From positions 1 through 35,283 of the forward strand of contig CAISYZ010000245.1 of NCBI GenBank assembly GCA_903889895.1: 35,283 nt of DNA, given 5' to 3'. The translations under genes were made by a program, and so were the position numbers. The notes beneath the pieces are model-generated. The model ran no database searches. It was not told where the DNA came from and saw only the letters and a list, made by a program, of their open reading frames with translations. Shown here piece after piece: positions 25,808 through 33,616 of the stretch; position 1 is the first letter of the stretch; the number at the start of each line of letters is the position of its first letter. This DNA comes from an uncultured Verrucomicrobia subdivision 3 bacterium (GTDB lineage Bacteria; Verrucomicrobiota; Verrucomicrobiia; Limisphaerales; UBA11358).

Positions 25808-26419
25808 ATGCCGCACTTGCACACCCGCCGTGCCACCGTGGACGATTTGCCCGCGCTCAAAACGCTCTGGCTCGCGGCCAATTTGCCGGCGGATGAACTC
25901 GAAACGCGCCTGACCGAATTTCAAGTGGTCGAGGCCGACGGCGTTTTGGCCGGCGCCTTGGGCTTGCAGTTCGTCCGGCAACACGCGCGGCTGCACTCCG
26001 AGGATTACACGGATTTTTCCGTGGCGGACGCCGCGCGCGAACTCTTTTGGGAACGCATCCAGAAGCTCGCCGCGCATCATGGAGTCTTTCGCGTGTGGAC
26101 GCAGGAGGCTTCGCCGTTCTGGCCCCGGTGGGGTTTTCAACCGGCCAATACTGAAATCCTGGAGCGCCTGCCCACCGAATGGAAAAATCTCGAAGGCCGC
26201 TGGCTGACTTTGGAATTAAAAAATGAGGAAGCCATCACCACCGCGCTGCAAACCCAGTTCGGCGACCTTGGAGCGCCCGAAAAATTAGCGAACTCGCGCT
26301 TGGAGAAAAGTGCCAGGCAGCTCCGGCTGATGATCACGATTCTCGGCTTTGGGATTTTCTTCGTTTGCGCCGCGATTGCGGTTTGGCTGCTCCGGCACCA
26401 CCCGTTAGCACCCCGCTGA
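25808..26419 (+). CDS. GNAT-like acetyltransferase with C-terminal membrane helix
   Basis: A 203-residue protein. The first 140 residues look like a Gcn5-related acetyltransferase: RRATVDDLPALKTLWLAANLP, a central VVEADGVLAGALGLQ beta hairpin, and RELFWERIQKLAAHHG where acetyl-CoA would bind, followed by WGFQPA. The usual Arg/Gln-X-X-Gly-X-Gly/Ala loop is not obvious, so activity is uncertain. After a linker, one hydrophobic segment (about 172-195, LMITILGFGIFFVCAAIAVWLL) can anchor it to the membrane, here cut to its ends. That is unusual for this family. Its 3' end overlaps the convergent lipA gene by 15 bp. Confidence 0.75.
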   Translation: MPHLHTRRATVDDLPALKTLWLAANLPADELETRLTEFQVVEADGVLAGALGLQFVRQHARLHSEDYTDFSVADAARELFWERIQKLAAHHGVFRVWTQEASPFWPRWGFQPANTEILERLPTEWKNLEGRWLTLELKNEEAITTALQTQFGDLGAPEKLANSRLEKSARQLRLMITILGFGIFFVCAAIAVWLLRHHPLAPR

Positions 26420-27292
26420 CGGCGCGTTGAACTCGTCCGCGTGGTAGGAACTCCGCACCATCGGCCCGCTCGCGACGTGCACGAAGCCCATCGCCTCCGC
26501 GCGCACCTTGTATTCCGCAAATTTCTCCGGTGAAATAAATTCCACCATGGCAAGATGCTGCAAGGTCGGCTGCAAATACTGGCCCAACGTCAAAATATCG
26601 CAGCCGGCTGACCGCAAATCCTGCATCGCGGTCAATACTTCCTCCTCGCGTTCGCCAAGCCCGAGCATCATCCCCGATTTCGTGAACATTTTAAGCCCAC
26701 AACGTTCCTTCACCTTCTTTAAAACACTCAAAGAACGGTCATAAGTTGCGCGATGCCGCACTTCCGGCGTCAAACGCCGGACAGTTTCCAGATTATGATT
26801 GAAGATTTGCGGTTTCGCGGCCAAAACCATTTCAATCGAGTCGTCGCTGTCTTGAAAATCCGGCACCAAAACTTCGATTACCGTCTTGGGATTCAATTCC
26901 CGCACCTTTTCAATGGTCAGTCGAAAGTGTTCCGCTCCGCCATCAGCAATGTCATCCCGCGCCACGGCCGTGATGACGACGTGTTTGAGTTTCATCCGGC
27001 GCGTCGCTTCGGCCACGCGGAGCGGTTCATCGGCTTCGAGCGGCAGCGGCTTGGCGGTTGCGACCGCGCAAAACCCGCAGGCCCGCGTGCAGCGGTCGCC
27101 GGCGATCATGAACGTCGCGGTCCCCTTTTCCCAGCACTCCCAATGGTTCGGGCACTTGGCACTTTCGCAGACCGTGTGCAGTTTAAGTTCGCCGAGCAGG
27201 TTGCGCGTTTGCGCGAAGCTGTCGGACGTCGGCAGCTTGATGCGCAGCCATTCCGGCAAGCGCGGGCGCGATTTCAATTCAGGCGTTGTCAC
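26405..27292 (-). CDS. lipA: Lipoyl synthase
   Basis: LipA is a radical-SAM enzyme that inserts two sulfurs into protein-bound octanoyl groups to make lipoyl cofactors. The 295 residues carry both cluster sites: the auxiliary site CESAKCPNHWEC (Cys42, Cys47, Cys53) and the radical-SAM site CTRACGFC (Cys68, Cys72, Cys75). The C-terminal VRSSYHADE gives the conserved serine ligand. It starts with GTG at 27292 and has no visible ribosome site. Its leader is a copy of the ACACAGAT repeat. It serves the E2 and GcvH proteins encoded in this same window. No lipB or lplA gene was seen. Confidence 0.96.
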   Translation of the reverse strand: MTTPELKSRPRLPEWLRIKLPTSDSFAQTRNLLGELKLHTVCESAKCPNHWECWEKGTATFMIAGDRCTRACGFCAVATAKPLPLEADEPLRVAEATRRMKLKHVVITAVARDDIADGGAEHFRLTIEKVRELNPKTVIEVLVPDFQDSDDSIEMVLAAKPQIFNHNLETVRRLTPEVRHRATYDRSLSVLKKVKERCGLKMFTKSGMMLGLGEREEEVLTAMQDLRSAGCDILTLGQYLQPTLQHLAMVEFISPEKFAEYKVRAEAMGFVHVASGPMVRSSYHADEFNAPSAGC

Positions 27293-27304
27293 AAATTTAT
27301 TTTA

Positions 27305-27334
27305 GCCACAGATGCACACAGATGGACACAGATA
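27305..27334. repeat. Dispersed ACACAGAT-word repeat upstream of lipA
   Basis: The string agccacagatgcacacagat continues with ggacacagat, so three related words lie in a row. The same element, as its reverse complement, forms the leader of hldA at 14332-14364. After the words, both leaders read GGCTAAAA(A)TAAA just before the start codon, differing by one A. Confidence 0.8.
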
Positions 27335-27438
27335 AAAACCAATGTCGGGGCGAACAATTTTTTGCCCACCAAACCTCGGCTGAAAAAAGCATTCACGCAC
27401 GGCCGGACGCACATTGCCCGCGAAAATAAATCTGGGTT

Positions 27439-27693
27439 TCATTTGTGTGAATCTGTGGCTTCAAACTGTTTCCAAAATCCGGCCAATTCTTCCGGCCCGA
27501 AGTCCGCGAGGATCTTGCCATCCACGTCAATCACGGGCGCCAGGCGCTGGCCCGAGAGGTTAACCATCTCCGTCATGGCTTTGCTGTCGGTGATCACGTC
27601 GAACGTCTCGTATTTAAGGCCGCGGGCGTCGAGCCAATGCTGCGCTTTGTGGCACCACGGGCAAAAAGATTTGATGAACAGGCGGATTTTCAT
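27439..27693 (-). CDS. Glutaredoxin-family thiol-disulfide protein
   Basis: An 84-residue glutaredoxin with the redox pair CPWC (Cys11, Cys14) and the cis-proline segment LAPVIDVDG. The second half reads ILADFGPEELAGFWKQFE. It should reduce disulfides or mixed thiols in the cytoplasm, probably with glutathione or another small thiol. The last six codons (ATDSHK) and stop coincide with another copy of the ACACAGAT-type repeat (agccacagattcacacaaat on this strand). The native end has therefore probably been replaced by repeat sequence. Fold integrity should not be affected. Confidence 0.88.
   Translation of the reverse strand: MKIRLFIKSFCPWCHKAQHWLDARGLKYETFDVITDSKAMTEMVNLSGQRLAPVIDVDGKILADFGPEELAGFWKQFEATDSHK
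27441..27460. repeat. ACACAGAT-word repeat forming the end of the glutaredoxin gene
   Basis: The plus strand reads atttgtgtgaatctgtggct, which is the reverse orientation of the copy at 27305-27334. The pair thus forms a loose inverted repeat (agccacagat to atctgtggct) around about 140 bp, with the glutaredoxin stop codon inside the right arm. Confidence 0.75.
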
Positions 27694-27767
27694 GCGTCTC
27701 GAAAAAATTCGTCCGCCAGCTTAAACCAATCCGCCCGTTTAGCCAAAAATAATTCGCCGCCCCAACA

Positions 27768-27795
27768 TTGATATTCTGCCGCGCCCGTCTATAAT
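27768..27795 (+). promoter_or_regulatory. Sigma70-like promoter of the ferredoxin reductase gene
   Basis: TTGATA (27768-27773) and a perfect TATAAT (27790-27795) are 16 bp apart. Transcription would start near 27802. The in-frame ATG at 27794 overlaps the -10 box and cannot be in the mRNA, so translation should begin at 27815, leaving a leader of about 13 nt. Confidence 0.7.
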
Positions 27796-27814
27796 GCCGC
27801 CCGTCGAAGTTGCC

Positions 27815-28633
27815 ATGAGCGCCACCACTCCATCTCCTTTCAACGCTACCGTCATCGGTCGCGAGGAAATCCATTCCGATTTAATTATTCTCCGCGTGCG
27901 GCCCGACAATGCGCTGTTCGATTTCAAGCCCGGCCAGTTTGGCGTCCTCGGACTGCCTGGCAGCGCCCCGCGCATCCCCGAAGCCGCGCCGGAAGAACCC
28001 ACGCCCGAACCGGATAAGATTATTCGCCGCGCTTACAGCATCGCGTCCTCGAGTGTGGAACGCCGTTACATTGAATTTTACCTCACGCTCATCACGAGTG
28101 GCCAGCTCACGCCGCGTCTCTTCGCCTTGAAATACGGCAGTCGGGTTTTTCTCGGACCGAAAGCCAGTGGCATGTTCACGCTCGACCGCGTGGCGCCCGG
28201 CAAAGCCGTCGTGCTCATCGCCACCGGCACGGGACTCGCGCCTTACGTCTCCATGTTGCGCACGTTGTTGATGACCGAGACGCAGCGCAAATTCGTGGTG
28301 CTCCACGGTGCGCGGTATAGCTGGGATCTTGGCTATCGCGGCGAACTGGAAAGCCTCGCACGGTTGCGGCCCAACTTTACTTACATCCCGAGCATCACTC
28401 GCGCGGACCAGGATCCGCACTTTCACGGCCGCACCGGCCGCATCCAGAACGTCCTCGAACAAGGGGCGGTGGAAAACGATGCCAAAGTGGAACTCGATCC
28501 GGCCAAGACCGATGTTTTCCTGTGCGGCAACCCGGAAATGGTCAAAGTGGTGAAGGAAATCCTCGCCAAAAAGGGATTTGTGGCCGGCGATAGCAAGAAT
28601 CCCGGCAACATCCACGTAGAAGAATACTGGTAA
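27815..28633 (+). CDS. fpr: Ferredoxin-NADP(+) reductase
   Basis: A 272-residue FAD enzyme moving electrons between NADPH and ferredoxin or flavodoxin. The FAD domain has FKPGQFGVLGLPG and the RAYSIASS motif that binds FAD. The NADP domain has IATGTGLAPYVSML, VVLHGARYSWDLGY and FLCGNPEMVKVV, and the chain ends NIHVEEYW with the aromatic residue that stacks on the flavin. A proline- and glutamate-rich insertion (PRIPEAAPEEPTPEPDK) between the FAD strands is longer than in E. coli Fpr. The start at 27815 is chosen because an upstream ATG falls inside the promoter. Confidence 0.93.
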   Translation: MSATTPSPFNATVIGREEIHSDLIILRVRPDNALFDFKPGQFGVLGLPGSAPRIPEAAPEEPTPEPDKIIRRAYSIASSSVERRYIEFYLTLITSGQLTPRLFALKYGSRVFLGPKASGMFTLDRVAPGKAVVLIATGTGLAPYVSMLRTLLMTETQRKFVVLHGARYSWDLGYRGELESLARLRPNFTYIPSITRADQDPHFHGRTGRIQNVLEQGAVENDAKVELDPAKTDVFLCGNPEMVKVVKEILAKKGFVAGDSKNPGNIHVEEYW

Positions 28634-28721
28634 AACCGTCCGTTAAGCCGTCAACCGCTCCCCGACAGCCTTTCAGTCTCGCGCAAGTGCCTTAATTTTG
28701 GACAGAAACAGGCTTTCCTAC

Positions 28722-28973
28722 TTCATCACAAGCTTAAAACGTTTCATTTTAAGTTTAAAATGCTCCATCTCAAGCTTGAGATGCCGCGTTTTAAGCTTGT
28801 GACGTTTCATTTTAAACTTGTGATGAAGCATCTTAAGCTTGAAATGCTTCATCACGAACTTAAAACGTTCCATTTTAAGCTTAAAATGCTCCATCACGAA
28901 CTTGAGATGTTCCATCACAAGCTTGAAATGCCGCATTTTAAACCTGTGAAATGCCATTTTAAGCTTTAGAAGC
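28722..28973. repeat. Twelve contiguous 21-bp near-palindromic tandem units
   Basis: Twelve 21-bp units follow one another without an insertion or deletion. Each is centred on AAGCTT or a one-step variant and flanked by arms such as CATTTT/AAAATG, CATCTC/GAGATG and CATCAC/GTGATG. Two units are perfect 18-bp palindromes (cattttaagcttaaaatg at 28871-28888 and catctcaagcttgagatg at 28766-28783). Because the period is 7 codons and the unit is self-complementary, both strands stay open and encode similar Lys/Leu/His/Phe heptads. A degraded thirteenth unit follows. Function is unknown. Confidence 0.95.
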
Positions 28974-29721
28974 TCCGGCTCAAACTCGATCGGAAGCGGA
29001 TTAAAGACTGACCGTTCCCGCACCAACCAAAACCGCCGGTTTTTGACCTTAAAAAACTCAATTTTGAGCTTATAACGAAGAGCTTTAATGATACCGTATC
29101 AAAATTAAGCAGCATTAAATCAGCGACCAGATTGACTCCCGCGCTTCCTTTGCAGGAAAAGCGGGACGAGGTGAGGTGTCCAAGCCAAAATCAAACTCAA
29201 AAGCCTTCACCCCAGCCCTCTCCCCGTTTGGGCGGGGCGAGGAAGTCGTTGCCCCCGTTCGTTGGTAAACGGGCGACGAGCATAATGTTTCAATGAAGGT
29301 TTAAAACGGGTCATTTTAAACCCAAACTGCCGCCGTTAAACCTTGGGCATTCGCGGGGAAGCCAAATGAACTGGAAAAAACCGGGTAAGCGTCGAGGTAA
29401 CGAGCCGCCCCAGCCCCGTCAGGGGCGAAATCGATGTAGCCACAAATCCAAAAAGTTTATCAGCTCCGTCAGGAGCGGCATAAATGAAGATGTCGCTCCG
29501 GACGGAGCTTTTGTTTTTTGCGAATTACAGCCTACAAAGATGCCGCGCCGACGGCGCTGGGAAAACAACGGTTGTAGGAGTCGAGGTGACGAGACTCAAA
29601 TCAAAGGGGAAAAGTTAGCGACGCCTCACGTCGTCGGCTAAAAATGAAACGTCACGTTCGTAGAACCAGTGCTGTTACTCGTCGCCACTCGTTTAATGCG
29701 GATTGAATAAGAAAAAGAATC
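28974..29721. other. Gene-free repeat-rich stretch
   Basis: No convincing gene was found here. Items seen are a degenerate continuation of the 21-bp array, an inverted pair ggtttaaaacg/cattttaaacc (29298-29322) using the same word set, a GC-rich phrase beginning cttcaccccagccctctccc (29206), the four-hairpin cluster described separately, and two copies of gtcgaggtaacgag/gtcgaggtgacgag (29391-29404, 29580-29593). Several look like dispersed intergenic elements. Confidence 0.6.
29413..29557. repeat. Cluster of four short hairpins with GAC/GTCA-type loops
   Basis: Four perfect 5-bp stems occur in 145 bp: GCCCC-gtca-GGGGC (29413-29426), GCTCC-gtca-GGAGC (29463-29476), GCTCC-ggac-GGAGC (29495-29508) and GCGCC-gac-GGCGC (29545-29557). 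The stem bases change but pairing is kept, a pattern of compensatory change. The third is followed by ttttgtttttt and could act as a terminator on the plus strand. I associate such phrases with dispersed repeats of Verrucomicrobia and related phyla. Confidence 0.75.
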
Positions 29722-30117
29722 TCATTCAACTTTTTTCGCAATGACAAAACCTTCAAAACCGATTGCAGACACGATATACCAAGATTTATACCCTTCGCTT
29801 TCCAGTGTGGTTTTGTAATTTGTTAAATCCCCGTCCAAAAATTTAAGGCCACCGTGTTGACGTGACCATTCTAACAATTTTACACCAAATCTTTTCAAAA
29901 GCTCGGGCAGTGGAATCTCCTCAATTTCGGCGATTATTGCTCCTCCAGTATGTATGAAGTGGTATGCAACCACGTCCACAAATCTGATTTCCGACTCTTC
30001 TTTTGAGGAATTAGGATAATTATAAAATAAATCCAATGTGATTGTTTTTCCAAAATCACCGACTGAATAACTTCTCAAATGGAAGTCGTGATACTTCACT
30101 ATTATTTTATCCGCCAA
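29722..30117 (-). CDS. AT-rich hypothetical protein
   Basis: A 131-residue protein with no recognised domain, signal peptide or membrane helix. It contains [20 protein letters not shown], a [21 protein letters not shown] segment cut here to [14 protein letters not shown], and ends [13 protein letters not shown]. The aromatic-rich alternating pattern suggests a small beta-rich fold. Base composition is clearly more AT-rich than its neighbours, suggesting recent acquisition. It would begin with TTG at 30117, overlapping the gcvH stop by 11 bp, or with a GTG at 30099. A GGAGG lies about 15 nt before the TTG. It may resemble small immunity or orphan genes, but this is a guess. Confidence 0.7.
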   Translation of the reverse strand: MADKIIVKYHDFHLRSYSVGDFGKTITLDLFYNYPNSSKEESEIRFVDVVAYHFIHTGGAIIAEIEEIPLPELLKRFGVKLLEWSRQHGGLKFLDGDLTNYKTTLESEGYKSWYIVSAIGFEGFVIAKKVE

Positions 30118-30490
30118 TCTGCTTTTTATAATCCTCCGGCGAGAGGAGCGCGTTCACTTCGGCGGCGTTGCCCAGTTTGACCTGGAAAAACCAGCCGTCG
30201 CTGTCAGGCGCGGTGTTCACGAGCGCAGGATTTTCCACCACGGCCGGATTAACCGCGATGATCTCCCCGCTCACAGGCGCATAGATGTCACTCGCGGTCT
30301 TGACGGATTCAACCACGGCGCACGCTTCGCCAGCCTTGACCTTTCGCCCCACACTCGGCAGTTCCACGAACACAATGTCCGTCAGCTCGGCCTGCGCATG
30401 GTCGGTAATGCCCACGGTCGCGGTGTCGCCATGGACACGGAGCCATTCGTGGGACTTGGCATATTTCAAATCGGAGGGAATCTTGCTCAT
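30107..30490 (-). CDS. gcvH: Glycine cleavage system H protein
   Basis: GcvH is the lipoylated shuttle that carries the aminomethyl group between P, T and L proteins during glycine breakdown. The 127 residues match the family throughout: [39 protein letters not shown], the lipoylation site [19 protein letters not shown] with Lys64, and [16 protein letters not shown]. The ATG at 30490 gives the family N-terminus, while an upstream in-frame extension to 30586 does not. The other gcv genes are not in the window, so this is an isolated gcvH. No glycine riboswitch was found upstream. Confidence 0.96.
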   Translation of the reverse strand: MSKIPSDLKYAKSHEWLRVHGDTATVGITDHAQAELTDIVFVELPSVGRKVKAGEACAVVESVKTASDIYAPVSGEIIAVNPAVVENPALVNTAPDSDGWFFQVKLGNAAEVNALLSPEDYKKQIGG

Positions 30491-30605
30491 AAATGGTGCG
30501 GAAAGATTACGCGGATTCAAAAGATTCTCCAACCATTTTCGACCAGGGAAATGAAGCGTGGCTTCGTTGAAGGGTTGAAGCGTCAACCGGCTGGTTTAAG
30601 GTCAT

Positions 30606-30640
30606 CAATGTGACGTTGTAACGATTCAACGTTTCAACGA
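30606..30640. repeat. Degenerate AACGATTCAACG words upstream of gcvH
   Basis: The sequence atgtgacgttgtaacgattc runs on as aacgtttcaacgatc. It shares its vocabulary with the hldA-panB gap at 15385-15455. It lies within the 156-bp gap between nuoN and gcvH, where no clear promoter or terminator was recognised. Confidence 0.45.
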
Positions 30641-30646
30641 TCACCT

Positions 30647-32113
30647 TCACAGAAACTGCGTGAGCAGTCCCGGCGCGACGCCGAACAGAATCACCAGAAA
30701 CGCGAGCAACACCAGCGCCAGAAAGGTCAGCAGCGGCACCTGAATGGCCGGTGCGGCTTCGGCGGCATCCTCAACGTAAGCCGCCTTGAGCACGCGCAAA
30801 TAGTAATAGAACGAAACCGCGCTCATCGCGATGGCGAGAATCACCAGCCAAAGCAATCCGAGGTTCGCCCCGGCATTGACGACCGCGCTGAAGAGGAAGA
30901 ATTTGGCGATGAAGCCCGCGAGCGGCGGTATCCCGCCCAAAGAAAGCAGGAAAATCATCAAACAAAGTGCCAGCCCGGGGGCGCGCCGGCTCAGTCCACG
31001 GAAATTGGCGATGGTATCACTGCCCGTCGCTTCCTCCACAACCGTGACCACGCCGAAGGCGCCGATGGTCGTAAGCGCATAGGTGATGACATAAAACATC
31101 ATGGCGCTGGCGCTGACCGGCGTGTTCGACAAAATGCCCAGCAACATGTAACCCGCATGCGCAATGGCCGAATACGCGAGCAGTCGCTTGACACTGGATT
31201 GCACAATGGCGGTGAGATTGCCCAATACCATCGATAGCGCCGCGACAATGGCGATAACGGGCGTCCAACCGGACAGGAAATTATGGTAAGCCGCACTGCC
31301 CTCCGCGCCAATAAAGCCAAGCGTGAAGATTTTGGCGAGGACATAGAAGCTCGCAACCTTGGAACCGGAGCCAATGAACGCCGCGCTTGGTGTGGGCGCG
31401 CCTTCATACGCATCCGGCGCCCAAAGATGGAATGGCACGGCGGCAACCTTGAACCCAAAGCCGATAACGGTGGTCACCAAAGCCACCAGCAGCAGCGGAT
31501 CGAATCCTTTGCCGGCAATGCCAAGGGCAATTTCGCGCAGATTGGTTGAACCAGCAATGCCGTAAAGCAAACTAAAACCAAACAACAGGAATGCCGCTGA
31601 CATGCCACCGAATAAAAAGTATTTCAACGCCGCCTCGGCGGATTTTTCGTTGTGCTTGTTGAACGCAGTAAGGATGTAGAGCGCGAGGCTGGCGAATTCC
31701 AGCGCGATGAAAACCATCAGCAAATCCTCGGTGCTGACGAGGAACATCAGGCCGATGGTGCCGAGCAGGATCAACGAAAGATATTCGCCGACATGGTCGG
31801 TGAACTTGCCGGATGTGGAAATCAGGATGGTGAAAATTGTCAGAACAAGCAGTGCAACTTTGAAGAAATCAGACGACGGACTCACTACGAGCAGACCGTT
31901 GAACAGATTGGCTTCGATATGGCGCATGAACGCCAACAGCGCGGCGGAGGCGCAACCGAGAATGGCAAGCAGTGCGCCGATGTTGAAACGAGCGGCGATG
32001 GATTTGCCACGCAGCACAGTCACATCCGCGCCGAGGACGACCAGCACCGTCAACGTCACGATGGTTTCCGGCGCGGCGAGTTGGAGGATTTGCAGGTAGT
32101 TCACCGGGTTCAT
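30647..32113 (-). CDS. nuoN: NADH-quinone oxidoreductase subunit N
   Basis: A 488-residue antiporter-like membrane subunit of respiratory complex I, with about 14 predicted helices. Family marks are MVFIALEFASLALYIL, where the helix-5 glutamate sits, VAAVPFHLWAPDAYEGAPTP, GSGSKVASFYVLAKIF with a conserved lysine, and KRLLAYSAIAHAGYMLLG. The end reads LVILFGVAPGLLTQFL. It moves protons as electrons pass from NADH to quinone. It overlaps the stop of the preceding nuoM gene by 4 bp and is the last gene of the nuo run in this window. Confidence 0.96.
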   Translation of the reverse strand: MNPVNYLQILQLAAPETIVTLTVLVVLGADVTVLRGKSIAARFNIGALLAILGCASAALLAFMRHIEANLFNGLLVVSPSSDFFKVALLVLTIFTILISTSGKFTDHVGEYLSLILLGTIGLMFLVSTEDLLMVFIALEFASLALYILTAFNKHNEKSAEAALKYFLFGGMSAAFLLFGFSLLYGIAGSTNLREIALGIAGKGFDPLLLVALVTTVIGFGFKVAAVPFHLWAPDAYEGAPTPSAAFIGSGSKVASFYVLAKIFTLGFIGAEGSAAYHNFLSGWTPVIAIVAALSMVLGNLTAIVQSSVKRLLAYSAIAHAGYMLLGILSNTPVSASAMMFYVITYALTTIGAFGVVTVVEEATGSDTIANFRGLSRRAPGLALCLMIFLLSLGGIPPLAGFIAKFFLFSAVVNAGANLGLLWLVILAIAMSAVSFYYYLRVLKAAYVEDAAEAAPAIQVPLLTFLALVLLAFLVILFGVAPGLLTQFL

Positions 32114-33615
32114 TGTGAACCCCCTTTCACCAGCAAGCGCGCAAACATCGAAAGCGGGGAGTTAAAACAAGGTTCAATCCAGTTCATCAGCAATCCTGGA
32201 AAAAGTCCGATGATCAGCGACGCGCCGATGAGCATCACCGCGCCGAAACGCTCGGCAATTGTGATCGGTTCAAACGGATGATCGTGATCAACTGACTTTG
32301 GTGGCGCGTCGGAGTAAAAACCTTTTTGCACTGCGCGCAGCGTGTAAGCCACGCCGATCAAAATGCCGACGCCGGAAAGAATCGTCAGTTTCGGGAACAC
32401 CGACCACGCGCCCATGAGCACTTGAAATTCTGCGACGAAGCCGCTGAAGCCGGGCAAGCCCATCGAGGCGACGCCCGCGATTACAAAAGTCACGCCCGCG
32501 AACGGAATCAGTTTGCCGAGTTGCATCGTTTCGAGGTCGTTGAAATCGCGGGTGTGCGTGCGGTCATAAACCATGCGGCCGACCACGCCGAAGAGCAGGC
32601 CGGCGATGATGCCATGCGAGAACATTTGCAGCACCGCGCCGTCGAGGCCGATGGTGTTGAGCGTCGCGAGGCCGAGCAGCACGAAGCCCATGTGGCTCAC
32701 GCTGGAATAGCCGATGACAAATTTGAAGTCGCGTTGCACGAGCGCCACGCCCGCGCCATAAACGATGCCTGCGACGGCAAGCGCGGCAATCGCCCACTGC
32801 CATTCACGCACGCCTTCGGGAAACATCACCATCGCCACGCGCAAACAGCCGTAAGCGCCGAGTTTCATCACCACGCCGGCGAGCAACATCGAGCCGGCGG
32901 TCGGCGCGGCGACGTGACCGGTCGGCGCCCACGTGTGAAACGGCCACATGCCCGCGAGAATCGCAAAGCCGACAAACACCAGCGGAAACACCCAATGTTG
33001 AAACGCGACGGGAAAAGCCACTTTCGACAATTCGATCAAATCTAGCGAAGCGTGGCCGAGCTGACCTTTCGCCACAACCCACGCGGCAATCAAACCGATG
33101 AGCACCAGATGGCTGCCGACAAACGAATACAACGCCAGTTTCATCGCGCCGTATTCCTTGCGCGTGCTGCCCCAGCGCGCGATGAGGAAATATTTCGGGA
33201 TGATCGTTAGTTCGTAAAACACAAACAGCAGCAGCACGTCGAAGCTCAGGAACACGCCGTAAACGCCGCCGATGAGCGCGAGGTAGAACGCGAAAAACTC
33301 CTTCGTCCGCTTCTCGATGTTCCAGGAAAATAAAATTCCACTCACTGCCGCCAGACCGGTCAGGACGACCAGCACCAGGCTGATGCCGTCAGCGGCGAGA
33401 TAATAATTTGCACCGATGCTGGGAATCCAAGGAACTTTGACGATCGTAGTGACTTCGCCGGGATTGGCCTGCTGGATCGCGCCGACAAATGCCACGACGC
33501 AGCCGGCAATGGCCGTGAGCAAGGCGACAATGCGGGCGGCGCGAGCGTTGTCTCGCGGCAGAAGCATCAGCACCAGCACCCCAAAAAAAGTTATGTAAAT
33601 GGTCCAGGCCAGCAT
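32110..33615 (-). CDS. nuoM: NADH-quinone oxidoreductase subunit M (second copy)
   Basis: A 501-residue complex I proton-pumping subunit. It has FVFYELTIIPKYFLIARWGS with the essential helix-5 glutamate, PFHTWAPTGHVAAPTAGSML, VVMKLGAYGCLRVAM with the conserved lysine, KFVIGYSSVSHMGFVLLG and MGLPGFSGFVAEFQVLMGAW. It starts 1 bp after the stop of another nuoM-like gene, so two M-type subunits are encoded back to back. Sequence differs enough along the length that this is an old duplication. Both keep the proton-path residues and are probably functional. Confidence 0.94.
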   Translation of the reverse strand: MLAWTIYITFFGVLVLMLLPRDNARAARIVALLTAIAGCVVAFVGAIQQANPGEVTTIVKVPWIPSIGANYYLAADGISLVLVVLTGLAAVSGILFSWNIEKRTKEFFAFYLALIGGVYGVFLSFDVLLLFVFYELTIIPKYFLIARWGSTRKEYGAMKLALYSFVGSHLVLIGLIAAWVVAKGQLGHASLDLIELSKVAFPVAFQHWVFPLVFVGFAILAGMWPFHTWAPTGHVAAPTAGSMLLAGVVMKLGAYGCLRVAMVMFPEGVREWQWAIAALAVAGIVYGAGVALVQRDFKFVIGYSSVSHMGFVLLGLATLNTIGLDGAVLQMFSHGIIAGLLFGVVGRMVYDRTHTRDFNDLETMQLGKLIPFAGVTFVIAGVASMGLPGFSGFVAEFQVLMGAWSVFPKLTILSGVGILIGVAYTLRAVQKGFYSDAPPKSVDHDHPFEPITIAERFGAVMLIGASLIIGLFPGLLMNWIEPCFNSPLSMFARLLVKGGSQ

Positions 33616-33616
33616 T

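Noticed and set aside
25721-26140. N-terminal extension of the nitroreductase frame
   Set aside because: It is antisense to the GNAT gene and has no family resemblance. The family N-terminus begins at the ATG at 25720.
26753-27724. A 323-codon plus-strand frame opposite lipA and the glutaredoxin
   Set aside because: It crosses two well-identified minus-strand genes and the repeat between them, and its composition is that of a shadow frame.
28722-28973. CRISPR-like array
   Set aside because: The units abut directly with no unique spacers, and no cas gene is in the window.
28718-29026. Minus-strand 102-codon and plus-strand 69-codon frames of Lys/Leu/His heptads
   Set aside because: Not listed as genes because the repeat is palindromic with a 21-bp period, so open frames on both strands arise automatically. 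No ribosome site is visible and the minus frame needs a TTG start.
30491-30646. Glycine riboswitch upstream of gcvH
   Set aside because: The conserved paired-aptamer features could not be seen, and the gap holds mainly AACGATTCAACG-type repeat words.
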